From: QWHO01 sp021404945
Lineage (GTDB): Bacteria > Vulcanimicrobiota > Xenobia > Xenobiales > QWHO01
Direction: 5' to 3'
NCBI GenBank assembly: GCA_963169765.1
Contig: CAUJEN010000057.1
Span: 1-64,000, forward strand
Length of the DNA: 64,000 bases
The notes beneath the pieces are model-generated. The model had not been told where the DNA came from, made no database searches, and was given only the letters and a program-made list of their open reading frames with translations. Below are positions 1-7,483 of this stretch, piece after piece. A program made the translations under genes and the position numbers. Within the stretch, counting starts at the first letter, position 1. Each line of letters starts with the position of its first letter.

Positions 1-2
1 TC

Positions 3-962
3 GAGGAAGAGCTCGTCGAGGAGGAAGTCCTCGAGGAAGAGGTCATCGAGGAGGAGGCGGTCGAGCTGCTCGGCGCCGCCGCGGACGACGCCGGAACGCA
101 GCTATTAGGGGCAGCACCCGATTCGGTCGAGCTCCTGGGCCCCCCACCCGTCATCGAGGCCGAGCCCGCTCCGCCCCCTCCACCCTCGGCTCCGGTCGAG
201 AAGCCGTCCGACGACTTCCAGCGCCGCATGACAGAGGCCTTCAAGGCCATCCAATCGGCCGGTCAGGTGGCCGGGGCGGTCAAACCCGGTGGTCCCAACG
301 AGAAGCGGCGCGTGGTCCGTCTCAAGTGCAGCCATCGGGTTCAGGTGCGCATCGAGGACCGCCTGGTGGACGCCATGGTTTCCGACATTGGCCTGGGCGG
401 ACTGCGCTTGGTACTGACCGAGAGCATTGAGGGCGGCACCATGGTGGCCCTCACTTCGATGGAATTGGATGCCCAGGAAGTCAAATCCAAGATCGTCTGG
501 TGCAAACCGAACATAGAGCTCGACATTCACGAAGCTGGCGTGCAGTTCCAGGAAGACCCCGAACTGCTGGGCCAATCCTGGGTCAGCTCGCTGCTCCACA
601 CCCTGGGTGCCGAACAGCGAGTCTTCGAAGGTCGCAAGCACATCCGGGCCCTGGCTGGTCTGGTAGCCAGCGTCGAATTATCCAACGGCCGGCACGTTGA
701 CGGCAGTATTCAGGACCTGGGCCTGGGCGGCGGGCAACTGATGACCGAGCAGCCTCTGCCTCCCCAGACCAGTATGAAGCTCCAGATCGGGCCCTACGGC
801 GACTATGACCCCCTCATGCTCAATGCCGAAGTACTCAACTCACGCTTTGACGAAGAGAAGAAGCTGTGGGCGCAGAGCCTGAAATTTGTCAAGACCCCAC
901 CGGCGCAGCTCAAGCTGCTGGGCCGCTACGTGGTCGACCTTCTTAAGGAATCCGCTGGCTAA
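3..962 (+). CDS. Tandem PilZ-domain protein, 5' end outside the window
   Basis: The frame is open from the left edge, so the N-terminus is missing; an internal ATG at 228 is a less likely start because the acidic upstream codons continue in frame. The first 75 or so residues are a Glu-rich tract with recurring LLG(A/P) units and a Pro-rich linker. Two PilZ modules follow. The first has the c-di-GMP-type KRRVVR and DIGLGG motifs; the second has a weaker RKHIRA and a DLGLGG. PilZ domains bind cyclic di-GMP and commonly control exopolysaccharide or motility, which fits the glycan locus just downstream. The stop codon is formed by the first bases of the repeat at 960. The PilZ call is firm; the target is unknown. 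Confidence 0.85.
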   Translation, partial: EEELVEEEVLEEEVIEEEAVELLGAAADDAGTQLLGAAPDSVELLGPPPVIEAEPAPPPPPSAPVEKPSDDFQRRMTEAFKAIQSAGQVAGAVKPGGPNEKRRVVRLKCSHRVQVRIEDRLVDAMVSDIGLGGLRLVLTESIEGGTMVALTSMELDAQEVKSKIVWCKPNIELDIHEAGVQFQEDPELLGQSWVSSLLHTLGAEQRVFEGRKHIRALAGLVASVELSNGRHVDGSIQDLGLGGGQLMTEQPLPPQTSMKLQIGPYGDYDPLMLNAEVLNSRFDEEKKLWAQSLKFVKTPPAQLKLLGRYVVDLLKESAG

Positions 963-1064
963 AGTGCAAGGTCTTTGGTCTTGCACTTTACAACGCGCTG
1001 GAACGCAGTTCCGGCGCGTTCGTTAGATTGTACCAATGTGCAAGACCAAAGTGCGAGCACATTA
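960..1064 (+). repeat. Dispersed three-hairpin repeat, copy R1
   Basis: A 105-bp block made of three successive inverted repeats: TAAAGTGCAAG...CTTGCACTTTA, AACGCGC(t)GGAAC...GTTCC(g)GCGCGTT, and ATGTGC...GCACAT. It matches 4696-4800 in inverted orientation with few mismatches, and part of 27492-27557. Mismatches in the first stem are of a kind that leaves G-U pairs in RNA. It supplies the stop codon of the preceding gene and ends just before the Shine-Dalgarno of the next. Confidence 0.85.
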
Positions 1065-1078
1065 AAGGAGGACCGCCG

Positions 1079-1450
1079 ATGCTCACCCGAACCGTGCTTC
1101 TCTCACTGCTGGCTCTGCTCGTCTTCAGCCTGCCGGTTCGAGCGCAGCTTCTGTGGGTCACCGGAGACTACCGCGTGGTGGTGCTCGACTCCGAGCACCA
1201 CCGAATCGGGATCAGTCTGCTCTCGGCCCCCGACCAGACGCGACGCCAGAACTGGTGCTACCTGACCATGAGCACCAGACTGGTGCGCAAGGTCTACGAC
1301 CCCGAAGGCTGGATGCGCGAGGAATCGGTGCCGGCGCACGAAATCCTGGAAGAGCTCAAGCCAGGGGACGTCGTGCGCATCAATGGAGGGCGGGCTGTCG
1401 ACTTGTCTATCACCGCCCGTACCATCTGGGTAGAACGCAAACCCGAGTAA
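1079..1450 (+). CDS. Small secreted protein of unknown function
   Basis: A 123-residue product. The ATG at 1079 is preceded by an excellent AAAGGAGG ribosome-binding site, so this start is preferred over an in-frame GTG/ATG further upstream inside the repeat. Residues 1-21 form a typical signal peptide (short Arg-containing head, Leu-rich core, VRA cleavage region), so the protein is probably exported. The mature part is short and beta-rich, with one Cys and no motif I recognise. It lies between the PilZ gene and the decayed asnB fragment. No function is assigned. Confidence 0.7.
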   Translation: MLTRTVLLSLLALLVFSLPVRAQLLWVTGDYRVVVLDSEHHRIGISLLSAPDQTRRQNWCYLTMSTRLVRKVYDPEGWMREESVPAHEILEELKPGDVVRINGGRAVDLSITARTIWVERKPE

Positions 1451-1480
1451 CCGTCTTTGATTTCGCCCTGAACGTTCAGG

Positions 1481-1645
1481 CTTGCCGTCGGCAGAAGTGA
1501 ATGACTGAACTCCCTGCTCAGGGTCGAGAATCGCAAGACACAGATTGTCGATCAGGACGTTGGACCACCTCAGGGCGCCGTTTGAGACCTCTTAGACGAT
1601 GAGAGAGCCATGCTATCGAGCCCGGAGCGCCAACGAGGCCGCACG
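1481..1645 (-). pseudogene. Decayed fragment of the asparagine synthetase-like gene
   Basis: The segment 1481-1566 matches 12992-13077, inside the 5' part of the asnB-like gene, at about 9 mismatches in 86 bases. A second short block near 1615-1645 matches 13147-13173, next to that gene's start. The intervening sequence has diverged or been lost and no reading frame survives. It is a relic showing that this end of the locus was once a copy of the 13-kb region. Confidence 0.75.
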
Positions 1646-1650
1646 ATGGG

Positions 1651-1841
1651 CAGAGCCTCAATTCTGTCGGCGATCAAGTGGCGCGTTCTGATCCGAGCCC
1701 GACAAACATCGTGAAACCGAGCAAAGGTTCACAGACTCCTAACAGAAGGAAGGCAGGAGTCAACATGCCAGTGGAGTAAGCTTCGCAGACCCGGGGGCCA
1801 GGCTGTCGGACGACAGCACGGCCGCGAAAGGTGAGAATCGA
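1651..1841 (+). promoter_or_regulatory. Conserved leader in front of epimerase gene 1
   Basis: About 190 bases directly upstream of the first epimerase gene are conserved, with gaps, at 13925-14104. Shared blocks include AGAGCCTCAATTCTGT, AACATGCCAGTGGAGT and GAAAGGTGAGAATC; the last carries a Shine-Dalgarno five bases before the ATG. Stretches such as GCTGTCGGACGACAGC can fold into hairpins. I do not recognise a known riboswitch class. It could be a promoter plus structured 5' UTR, or duplicated DNA with no function. Confidence 0.5.
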
Positions 1842-3404
1842 ATGTCAGGCTTGAAGGGCGCAAAGCTTACGCAGGAGGCCCTGTTACGGGTAGTGGCAGA
1901 CACTATTTTCGTCAACAGCGGCCTGATCGCCTCATACACTGTCCACTTTTTCTTCCTTGTCGTCCTGAGAACCCACTCCGATTACTCCAGCGTGTTCTGG
2001 CAGCACCTTTCCAGCCTGAAATCGTGCGCTTTGATCTTGACCCTGGTCTGCCTGACGGTCTTTCTCCTCAGCGGGTTCTACACCTATGGCCTTTCCTATC
2101 GTCGGCGCAACAAAGCTGTGGCGGTCTTCCAAGCCGTCAGTATTGCCTTTCTGTCTTTTGGGCTGGCCTCGCATACCGTCACGGGCTTCCCGACGGCTCC
2201 TCTCAGCGTGTTATTCCTGGCCTGGATCTTGACTGCTTCCCTGATGGTGCTGGGCCGTCTCTGGGCCAACGCATGGGAATGTGTCATCGTAAACGGATCG
2301 GGGCGTCAGGCAACCCCGGACAACTGCTCCAAGGTCCTGGTGATCGGTGGCGCCGGCTACATCGGCTCGGCCCTGCTCCCCAAGCTGCTGGCGAAGGGTT
2401 ACTCGGTCCGACTCATGGACATGCTGCTCTACGGCACCGAGCCACTTCAGGGCATTCTAGACCATCCAAGGCTCGAGATGGTGCAGGCGGACTTTCGACA
2501 TACCGACCGGGTCGTCGAAGCCATGCGAGGTGTGGATGCCGTCATCCACCTGGGAGCCATCGTTGGCGACCCCGCCTGCGCGCTCGACGAAGAGCTCACG
2601 ATCGAGGTAAACCTCATGGCCACGCGCATGATCGCGGAAGTGGCCAAAGGTTGTGGGGTCCGTCGCTTCGTGTTTGCCAGCACCTGCTCGGTGTATGGCG
2701 CCTCGGATGAATTGCTCGATGAATCCTCTGCTCTGAACCCCGTGTCCCTTTATGCCCGAAGCAAGATTGCGTCGGAAAGAGTTCTGATGAGTCTCGCTGA
2801 CCCGGGTTTCTCGCCCACCTGCCTGCGATTCGGCACGATCTTTGGCCTATCCGGGCGCACCCGATTCGATCTGGTGGTGAATCTCCTGGCAGCCAAGGCC
2901 GTCCTGGATGGAGAGATCACGGTGTATGGTGGCGATCAGTGGCGTCCCTTCCTTCACGTCGACGACGCAGCCCTCTCGGTTCTCTTGACCCTGGAAGCAC
3001 CCCTGGCCGTGGTTCGCAATGAAGTGTTCAATGTGGGGTGCGACGAGCAGAACTACACTCTTGACCAGATTGGGCGCCTGATTCAGGCCCAGGAACCCGG
3101 AGCACGAATCATCAGCTCTGGCCAGGACTCAGACCGTCGCAACTATCGTGTCAACTTCCGGAAGATCCGGAACTTGCTGGGCTTTGTTCCCGGCTTCACC
3201 CTCGAGCAGGGCATCGCTCAGGTCATTCAGGCTATCCGCCGGGGGGGCGTGACCGACTACCGCGACTCAAAGTACAGCAACGTCAAGGTTCTGATCGAAG
3301 AAGGTCCTTCGCGCCTGGTCCTGCGTCAGAACAGCTGGGCCCACCAGTTGATTCAGGAGGCGGCCTCGGTCGGGGGCAGGAGCGTGGCCGGAACCCCCCT
3401 TTGA
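1842..3404 (+). CDS. Membrane-anchored NAD-dependent sugar epimerase/dehydratase, copy 1
   Basis: A 520-residue two-part protein. Residues 20-140 hold four hydrophobic segments (about 22-42, 62-80, 92-110, 119-138) like the membrane module of FlaA1/WbpM-type enzymes. From about residue 164 there is an extended short-chain dehydrogenase with the NAD-binding GGAGYIG (169-175), the STCSVYG strand and the catalytic Tyr304-x3-Lys308 (YARSK). It probably modifies a nucleotide sugar at the inner face of the membrane for the glycan made here. A close paralogue lies at 14465-16015; the catalytic halves are nearly the same while the membrane halves have diverged. Start: ATG with AAAGGTGAG five bases upstream. 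The exact reaction cannot be read from sequence. Confidence 0.85.
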   Translation: MSGLKGAKLTQEALLRVVADTIFVNSGLIASYTVHFFFLVVLRTHSDYSSVFWQHLSSLKSCALILTLVCLTVFLLSGFYTYGLSYRRRNKAVAVFQAVSIAFLSFGLASHTVTGFPTAPLSVLFLAWILTASLMVLGRLWANAWECVIVNGSGRQATPDNCSKVLVIGGAGYIGSALLPKLLAKGYSVRLMDMLLYGTEPLQGILDHPRLEMVQADFRHTDRVVEAMRGVDAVIHLGAIVGDPACALDEELTIEVNLMATRMIAEVAKGCGVRRFVFASTCSVYGASDELLDESSALNPVSLYARSKIASERVLMSLADPGFSPTCLRFGTIFGLSGRTRFDLVVNLLAAKAVLDGEITVYGGDQWRPFLHVDDAALSVLLTLEAPLAVVRNEVFNVGCDEQNYTLDQIGRLIQAQEPGARIISSGQDSDRRNYRVNFRKIRNLLGFVPGFTLEQGIAQVIQAIRRGGVTDYRDSKYSNVKVLIEEGPSRLVLRQNSWAHQLIQEAASVGGRSVAGTPL

Positions 3405-3543
3405 CAGGTTTTCAACTGCGCGATAGTTGAGAAAACGAGGGAAACCCAGGCCCTGAGGACGAGCTCTTGGGCGGCCCAAACTATGTCAAGGGACCTGGGG
3501 CTGAACTTTCCACGCCCATAAATGACGCCCTCATCCAAAAAAT

Positions 3544-3727
3544 CCAGGACGGACGACTCGGATCAGGCGGGGGTCGCCTCACGGATCAGCTCATAGGCCC
3601 ACCCGTTCTGGGCCCAGCACCAACCTCGAGGCCCCTTCTTCACTCAGGACCTTGACGTTGCTGTCACTTCCCCGCGCTGGATGGCCTGAACGACCTGAGC
3701 GATGCCCTGCGCGAGGGTGAAACTGGG
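3544..3727 (-). pseudogene. Inverted 3' fragment of epimerase gene 2
   Basis: Read on the minus strand, this matches the end of the second epimerase gene (15824-16034) almost perfectly, including its stop codon and flank. It has a 21-base deletion and an extra C in the GGGCCC run that shifts the frame. It is closer to copy 2 than to the adjacent copy 1. The 140 bases before it (3405-3543) hold a hairpin (GTTTTCAACT...AGTTGAGAAAAC, 3409-3437) and no gene. The fragment is a product of inversion or duplication, possibly a silent donor for gene conversion. Confidence 0.85.
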
Positions 3728-3765
3728 TCCTGTCATGGCGAACCTTCAGCCGCAGCTCGTTGACC

Positions 3766-4599
3766 TCAACTCAAAGCAGCGGCACGTTTCCTGGCGACGA
3801 TCGAGCGCACGATCTCTTGCAACTTTTCGTGGTCGCGCTGGATCTCTGCCGGACCGCGCCCGGCGAGTCTCGCCTCGACCTCGCGCAACTTGCCGATCTC
3901 GGTGGCCCAGTCGATGTTCTTGCGAAATTCCTCCACCGTGCGAGAGTCTCCGTGAAACACCCTGCCAAGGATGATCGAGCTCGAGCCCACCCGGTAGTGC
4001 TCGGACAAGACCAATTCGGCCGGAAGATCACCCTGACCGATCCGGGCGATACCCCCAAATCCGAAGGGAAGGCCAGCGGCACGCGTGATACGAGCCATGT
4101 TTTCGATGACCTCGCCGGCCGTGACCTCGTGGAGAAAATCCAATCCCAGGCTGATCCTCAGGTCATTAAGGCCACCATAGATCTCGCTGACACCCGGAAT
4201 TCTGGTCAGGTAGACCAGCCGGACCAGCGCCTGAGCGGTCTCCGCCAGCAAGATCACTCTGGCCCTGCTTGCAACCATCCGGCAGAATTCCTCGGCCTCT
4301 TCCACCTCGCGGAACATCGGCAACATAACACTATCAGGCTTGTGCTTGAGGACGGCTTCCAGTTCCTCATGCGAACCCGCATGGAGCGGGTTCACCCGGA
4401 CAATCAACTCCGACCTGTCCAGAGCTGCTCGCACCGGCCCAACATCCGCGATGGAGTGCTGGTTGATGACAGTATTGAACTGCGACTGACGCTCCTTCTT
4501 GCCAATATCCTCCAGATCGACCATGATCCGTTCGACGCCCGCATTCTGGGCATCTCGGGCCACCTCAGGGAAGTTGGTTATCAGAATCAGCTTCAACAC
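3766..4599 (-). CDS. HpcH/HpaI (CitE-like) aldolase family protein
   Basis: About 277 residues with the TIM-barrel signature of the citrate lyase beta/HpcH aldolase family. VDLEDIGK lies near the start, RVNPL follows, LLAETAQAL carries the metal-ligand-type Glu, and YGGLNDLRISLG carries the Asp. Such enzymes cleave or form C-C bonds with pyruvate or acyl-CoA and need a divalent metal. The preferred start is GTG at 4599, with GGAG nine bases upstream; the frame stays open to 4785 but runs into the repeat. Its place in a glycan locus is unusual and its substrate is unknown. A shortened remnant of the same gene sits at 14107-14225. Confidence 0.75.
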   Translation of the reverse strand: MLKLILITNFPEVARDAQNAGVERIMVDLEDIGKKERQSQFNTVINQHSIADVGPVRAALDRSELIVRVNPLHAGSHEELEAVLKHKPDSVMLPMFREVEEAEEFCRMVASRARVILLAETAQALVRLVYLTRIPGVSEIYGGLNDLRISLGLDFLHEVTAGEVIENMARITRAAGLPFGFGGIARIGQGDLPAELVLSEHYRVGSSSIILGRVFHGDSRTVEEFRKNIDWATEIGKLREVEARLAGRGPAEIQRDHEKLQEIVRSIVARKRAAALS

Positions 4600-4695
4600 A
4601 ATTTCAGGCTCCAGCTCTTGTCTTTGAAGGAGGGGGGTTCGCGAACCGACGGTGGTCCCCTCCAGCAAAGAGGTTAGGCCAAGCACCTTGCCGTC

Positions 4696-4800
4696 TAATG
4701 TGCTCGCACTTTGGTTTTGCACATTAGCACAATCTAACGAATGCGCCGGAACTGCGTTCCTGCGCGTTGTAAAGTGCAAGGCCAAAGGCCTTGCACTTTA
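4696..4800 (-). repeat. Dispersed three-hairpin repeat, copy R2
   Basis: Inverted relative to R1 and the same length, 105 bp. Its terminal stem is perfect: TAAAGTGCAAGGCC pairs with GGCCTTGCACTTTA across a three-base loop, 14 base pairs. With R1 it brackets the 3.6-kb block holding epimerase 1 and the aldolase. The remaining bases between 4600 and 4866 show no gene. Confidence 0.85.
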
Positions 4801-4866
4801 TCTGGATTTTCGCCTCCCACCTGATCCCTCGCTTCTACTCGCGGAAAGTGCCGTGCGAACCTGCCC

Positions 4867-5976
4867 TCAAACCCCACCCTTCTTTCTTGGAAGAAACCTC
4901 TCTTGGGCAAAGCGACGAACCGGTCGCTCCCAAAAGGCCTCAAGGAGCAGGCTGAGAAAGCCCGAGCAACCCAGTATTACCAGCAACTCCAGGACGGGGT
5001 AGGCACGGACTTCGGGCCAGTGATGAAACAATTTAAAGATCTGAGGATGCAACAGGTAGAGCCCGTAACTGGCGGCACCCAGGCCTATCGACAGTCTCCC
5101 CAGTCGGCCTGGTAAACGCAAGTAATAGGCAAAGAAGACCAGGAGCAGGTTGTTCATGGTCAAGACAAGCCCACGCAGCCCGACGAGGGCTTCCTCCTCG
5201 GTTCGGGAGGCGAAAACGATGACCTGAAAAGCGATCAGTGTCAAGAATGTCATCCACACTAGCCCGGGTGGCCAGGCATGGATGCGAGCTCTGTCCTGCC
5301 TGAGGAGTCTGCCCAGGTAGCAACCGCCGAAAAAATAGCCGACGTAGGCTGCGAACTGGCAATACGCGCCCCAGTTCGCTATCAGGTCGCCGGGGTGTTG
5401 GAGCTGGTTGTTAACGAAGAGGACCTGGACCGTCAGGCAACCGAGGGCCAGCCACAGACTTCCTTTCTCATGGGAGAGGAAGCACACAAAGGCGGGGAAG
5501 AGCGCATAGAAGATGCATTCGATCCCCAGTGACCAGGCCCCGGTCGCCAGTGAGGAGACCCCGGGGTTAGCGAAGCCAAAGGTGAAGGTGAGATTCAAAA
5601 TGGCCCGGCTGCAGAGGTCGAGAACGCTGGCTCCTGGCTGCAAAGCGTGATACACCAGGGAGGCCGCGACAATAGGCCAGTAGAGAGGTGCCAGGCGAAA
5701 GAATCGCAAGAGCAGAAAGCGATGAATCCGCAGCCCGGCCTGGAAGCGTTCCCAGTAGCCGAGCACCATGCTGGCGCCGCTGAGAACGAAGAAGACGTGG
5801 ACGCTGCTCTGTCCGAGGTTGTAGTAGTAGACCGAGAAAATCCAGGCTGTCAGGTGAAAAACAGCAACCGAAAGGGCAGCCAGACCCCGCAGCAGATCGA
5901 AACCCACGACACGGGCCTCAGGTGGGACGTGGATCGCGTCGCGAGATTTCTCAAGATTCTGCATCTGCCCCCGCAT
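4867..5976 (-). CDS. Acyltransferase 3 family membrane O-acyltransferase
   Basis: About 369 residues with the family's opening FDLLRGLAALSVAVFH signature (the conserved R and H), then FFVLSG and a series of roughly ten membrane segments through to the C-terminus. Acyltransferase-3 proteins move acetyl or similar groups across the membrane onto sugars, so this is a likely decorator of the glycan. It is the last gene of the leftward operon, overlapping the flippase gene by about 26 bases. Starts at 5976 or 5964 (both ATG) are equally plausible. The acyl donor and acceptor are unknown. Confidence 0.85.
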   Translation of the reverse strand: MRGQMQNLEKSRDAIHVPPEARVVGFDLLRGLAALSVAVFHLTAWIFSVYYYNLGQSSVHVFFVLSGASMVLGYWERFQAGLRIHRFLLLRFFRLAPLYWPIVAASLVYHALQPGASVLDLCSRAILNLTFTFGFANPGVSSLATGAWSLGIECIFYALFPAFVCFLSHEKGSLWLALGCLTVQVLFVNNQLQHPGDLIANWGAYCQFAAYVGYFFGGCYLGRLLRQDRARIHAWPPGLVWMTFLTLIAFQVIVFASRTEEEALVGLRGLVLTMNNLLLVFFAYYLRLPGRLGRLSIGLGAASYGLYLLHPQIFKLFHHWPEVRAYPVLELLVILGCSGFLSLLLEAFWERPVRRFAQERFLPRKKGGV

Positions 5977-7480
5977 CCTGGCCCCGAAGCCCCCGACGAA
6001 GTTGCCGCACGAGGCTGGGCATCGTTCGATAAGCTGGTAGAGCGGCGCCGCCCAGCGATACCAAACCGCAGACGACGGCAAGAATCGCTGCCGACACCGG
6101 GTCCGACCCACTGGCGGCAAGACCAGGGGGAACGACGATCAAGAGAATGATGCCGGCACTTTTGCCCATGTCGACGAGAAGAGAGCCGTCCACTCCCTCT
6201 CTTCTCACTAACCAGAGAGCGATCAGTGTGACCAGCCAGTCCAGCACAACCGTGGTCAAAATCAGGCCAGTCAGGCCAGCAGCCTGGGAGACCAGCCAGC
6301 CGGTGCCTGCGAACATGAGCAGAGAAAACAGGCCAAGTCTCAGTGGGGTGCCGTAATCCGCGCGGGACTGCATAGAGACGACCAGGAGCGAAGTGAGCCC
6401 TCTGGCCGGCACACTGACCATCGCCAATCCTACCAACCAGGAGATCCGTTGTATCTCAACGGGGTCCAGCGTGCGACGCAACAGCAATTGCGTCAGGCCT
6501 GGTCCGAACATGACCAGTGTCACGCCGCTCGCCATGGCGAGCAGCCAGGTAATAAGGATGCCCTGCCGGAGCAGCCGGTGGGCGCCCTGGATGTCCCTCC
6601 GGGAGAAAAGCTCCGTCAGGGAGGGGAACAAGACGACCGACAGCACGGTGATGACTCCTCCTAGAGGAACCTCCACCATCTTGCTGGCATAGTTGTAAGC
6701 CGCCACATCCCCGACGGCCAGTTGGCTGGCGAGAAGGCGGCCCGCAACGGGTATCAAGAACAAGAATCCCTGCCCCATCACCGCCTTGCCATACGATCGA
6801 AAAACCGCCCCCGGGAGGACCCAGGGGAATCGAAGAGCCCGCAACAATGCGATCCGTTCGAGCACCACCAGTTGCCCCAGCTGGCTGAGAAAACGCAGCC
6901 CCCCCCCGAGGAGCGCTCCAGCCGCCAGGGCTGTCAGAGCTCCCCTGCTGAGAAGCAAGACGGCAATCAGAGTCGCATTCATGATAAGGGTGCCGAGAGC
7001 CGCCACCGCAAATCGTCCCCTGGCCTGCAGCCAGGCGGTACTGACGGCCGCCAGGGCCGACAGTGGGAAGAGCCAGCAAATCAGGCGGATGGGACCTGTG
7101 GTCGATTGCAGCGCCTCCCGGTCGAAACCAGGCGCCAGGGCCTGAGCAGTGGCAAGCGGCGCAAGGGAGACCAGGCAGGCGGGGACAAGGGAGAAAAAGA
7201 GCACGCTCAAGGTTGCCTGCCAGAAAACTGCCAGCGCCTCAACTTCTCGACCAGAGACCCGATACGACTGAAACAAAGGCACCAGAGCCGCACCCAGGGC
7301 GCCCCCAACCAGAAAATTCGTCAACATATCGGGAATGGAGAGCAGGATGACAGCGATATCTGTGTGCCGGGAGAGGCCGAGCAGGTCGATAAGAACCAGC
7401 TCACGGATGAAACCACTCAGACGCCCAACCGCCACCCCGAGAGCAACCAGCAGGCTGGCCTTAAATATTCGCCGCCACAA
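5951..7480 (-). CDS. MurJ/MviN-like lipid-linked oligosaccharide flippase
   Basis: 509 residues with about 13-14 hydrophobic helices and an N-terminal half typical of MOP-superfamily MviN/MurJ proteins (for example GRLSGFIRELVLIDLLG, then GALGAALVPLF). MurJ flips lipid II; in glycan loci such paralogues stand in for Wzx and flip undecaprenyl-linked repeat units. Position between the candidate polymerase gene and the acyltransferase supports the second role. The start is a TTG only three bases past the preceding stop, which suggests translational coupling. It could be the cell-wall enzyme itself, but the neighbourhood argues against that. Confidence 0.85.
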   Translation of the reverse strand: MWRRIFKASLLVALGVAVGRLSGFIRELVLIDLLGLSRHTDIAVILLSIPDMLTNFLVGGALGAALVPLFQSYRVSGREVEALAVFWQATLSVLFFSLVPACLVSLAPLATAQALAPGFDREALQSTTGPIRLICWLFPLSALAAVSTAWLQARGRFAVAALGTLIMNATLIAVLLLSRGALTALAAGALLGGGLRFLSQLGQLVVLERIALLRALRFPWVLPGAVFRSYGKAVMGQGFLFLIPVAGRLLASQLAVGDVAAYNYASKMVEVPLGGVITVLSVVLFPSLTELFSRRDIQGAHRLLRQGILITWLLAMASGVTLVMFGPGLTQLLLRRTLDPVEIQRISWLVGLAMVSVPARGLTSLLVVSMQSRADYGTPLRLGLFSLLMFAGTGWLVSQAAGLTGLILTTVVLDWLVTLIALWLVRREGVDGSLLVDMGKSAGIILLIVVPPGLAASGSDPVSAAILAVVCGLVSLGGAALPAYRTMPSLVRQLRRGLRGQDAGADAES

Positions 7481-7483
7481 CGG

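Noticed and set aside
1651..1841. Known riboswitch (cobalamin, c-di-GMP or TPP)
   Set aside because: The segment GGTGAGAATC recalls part of a cobalamin riboswitch, but the B12-box and other required blocks are not present.
3760..4677. A 305-residue rightward frame
   Set aside because: Exactly antisense to the aldolase, whose family motifs are clear; no ribosome-binding site.
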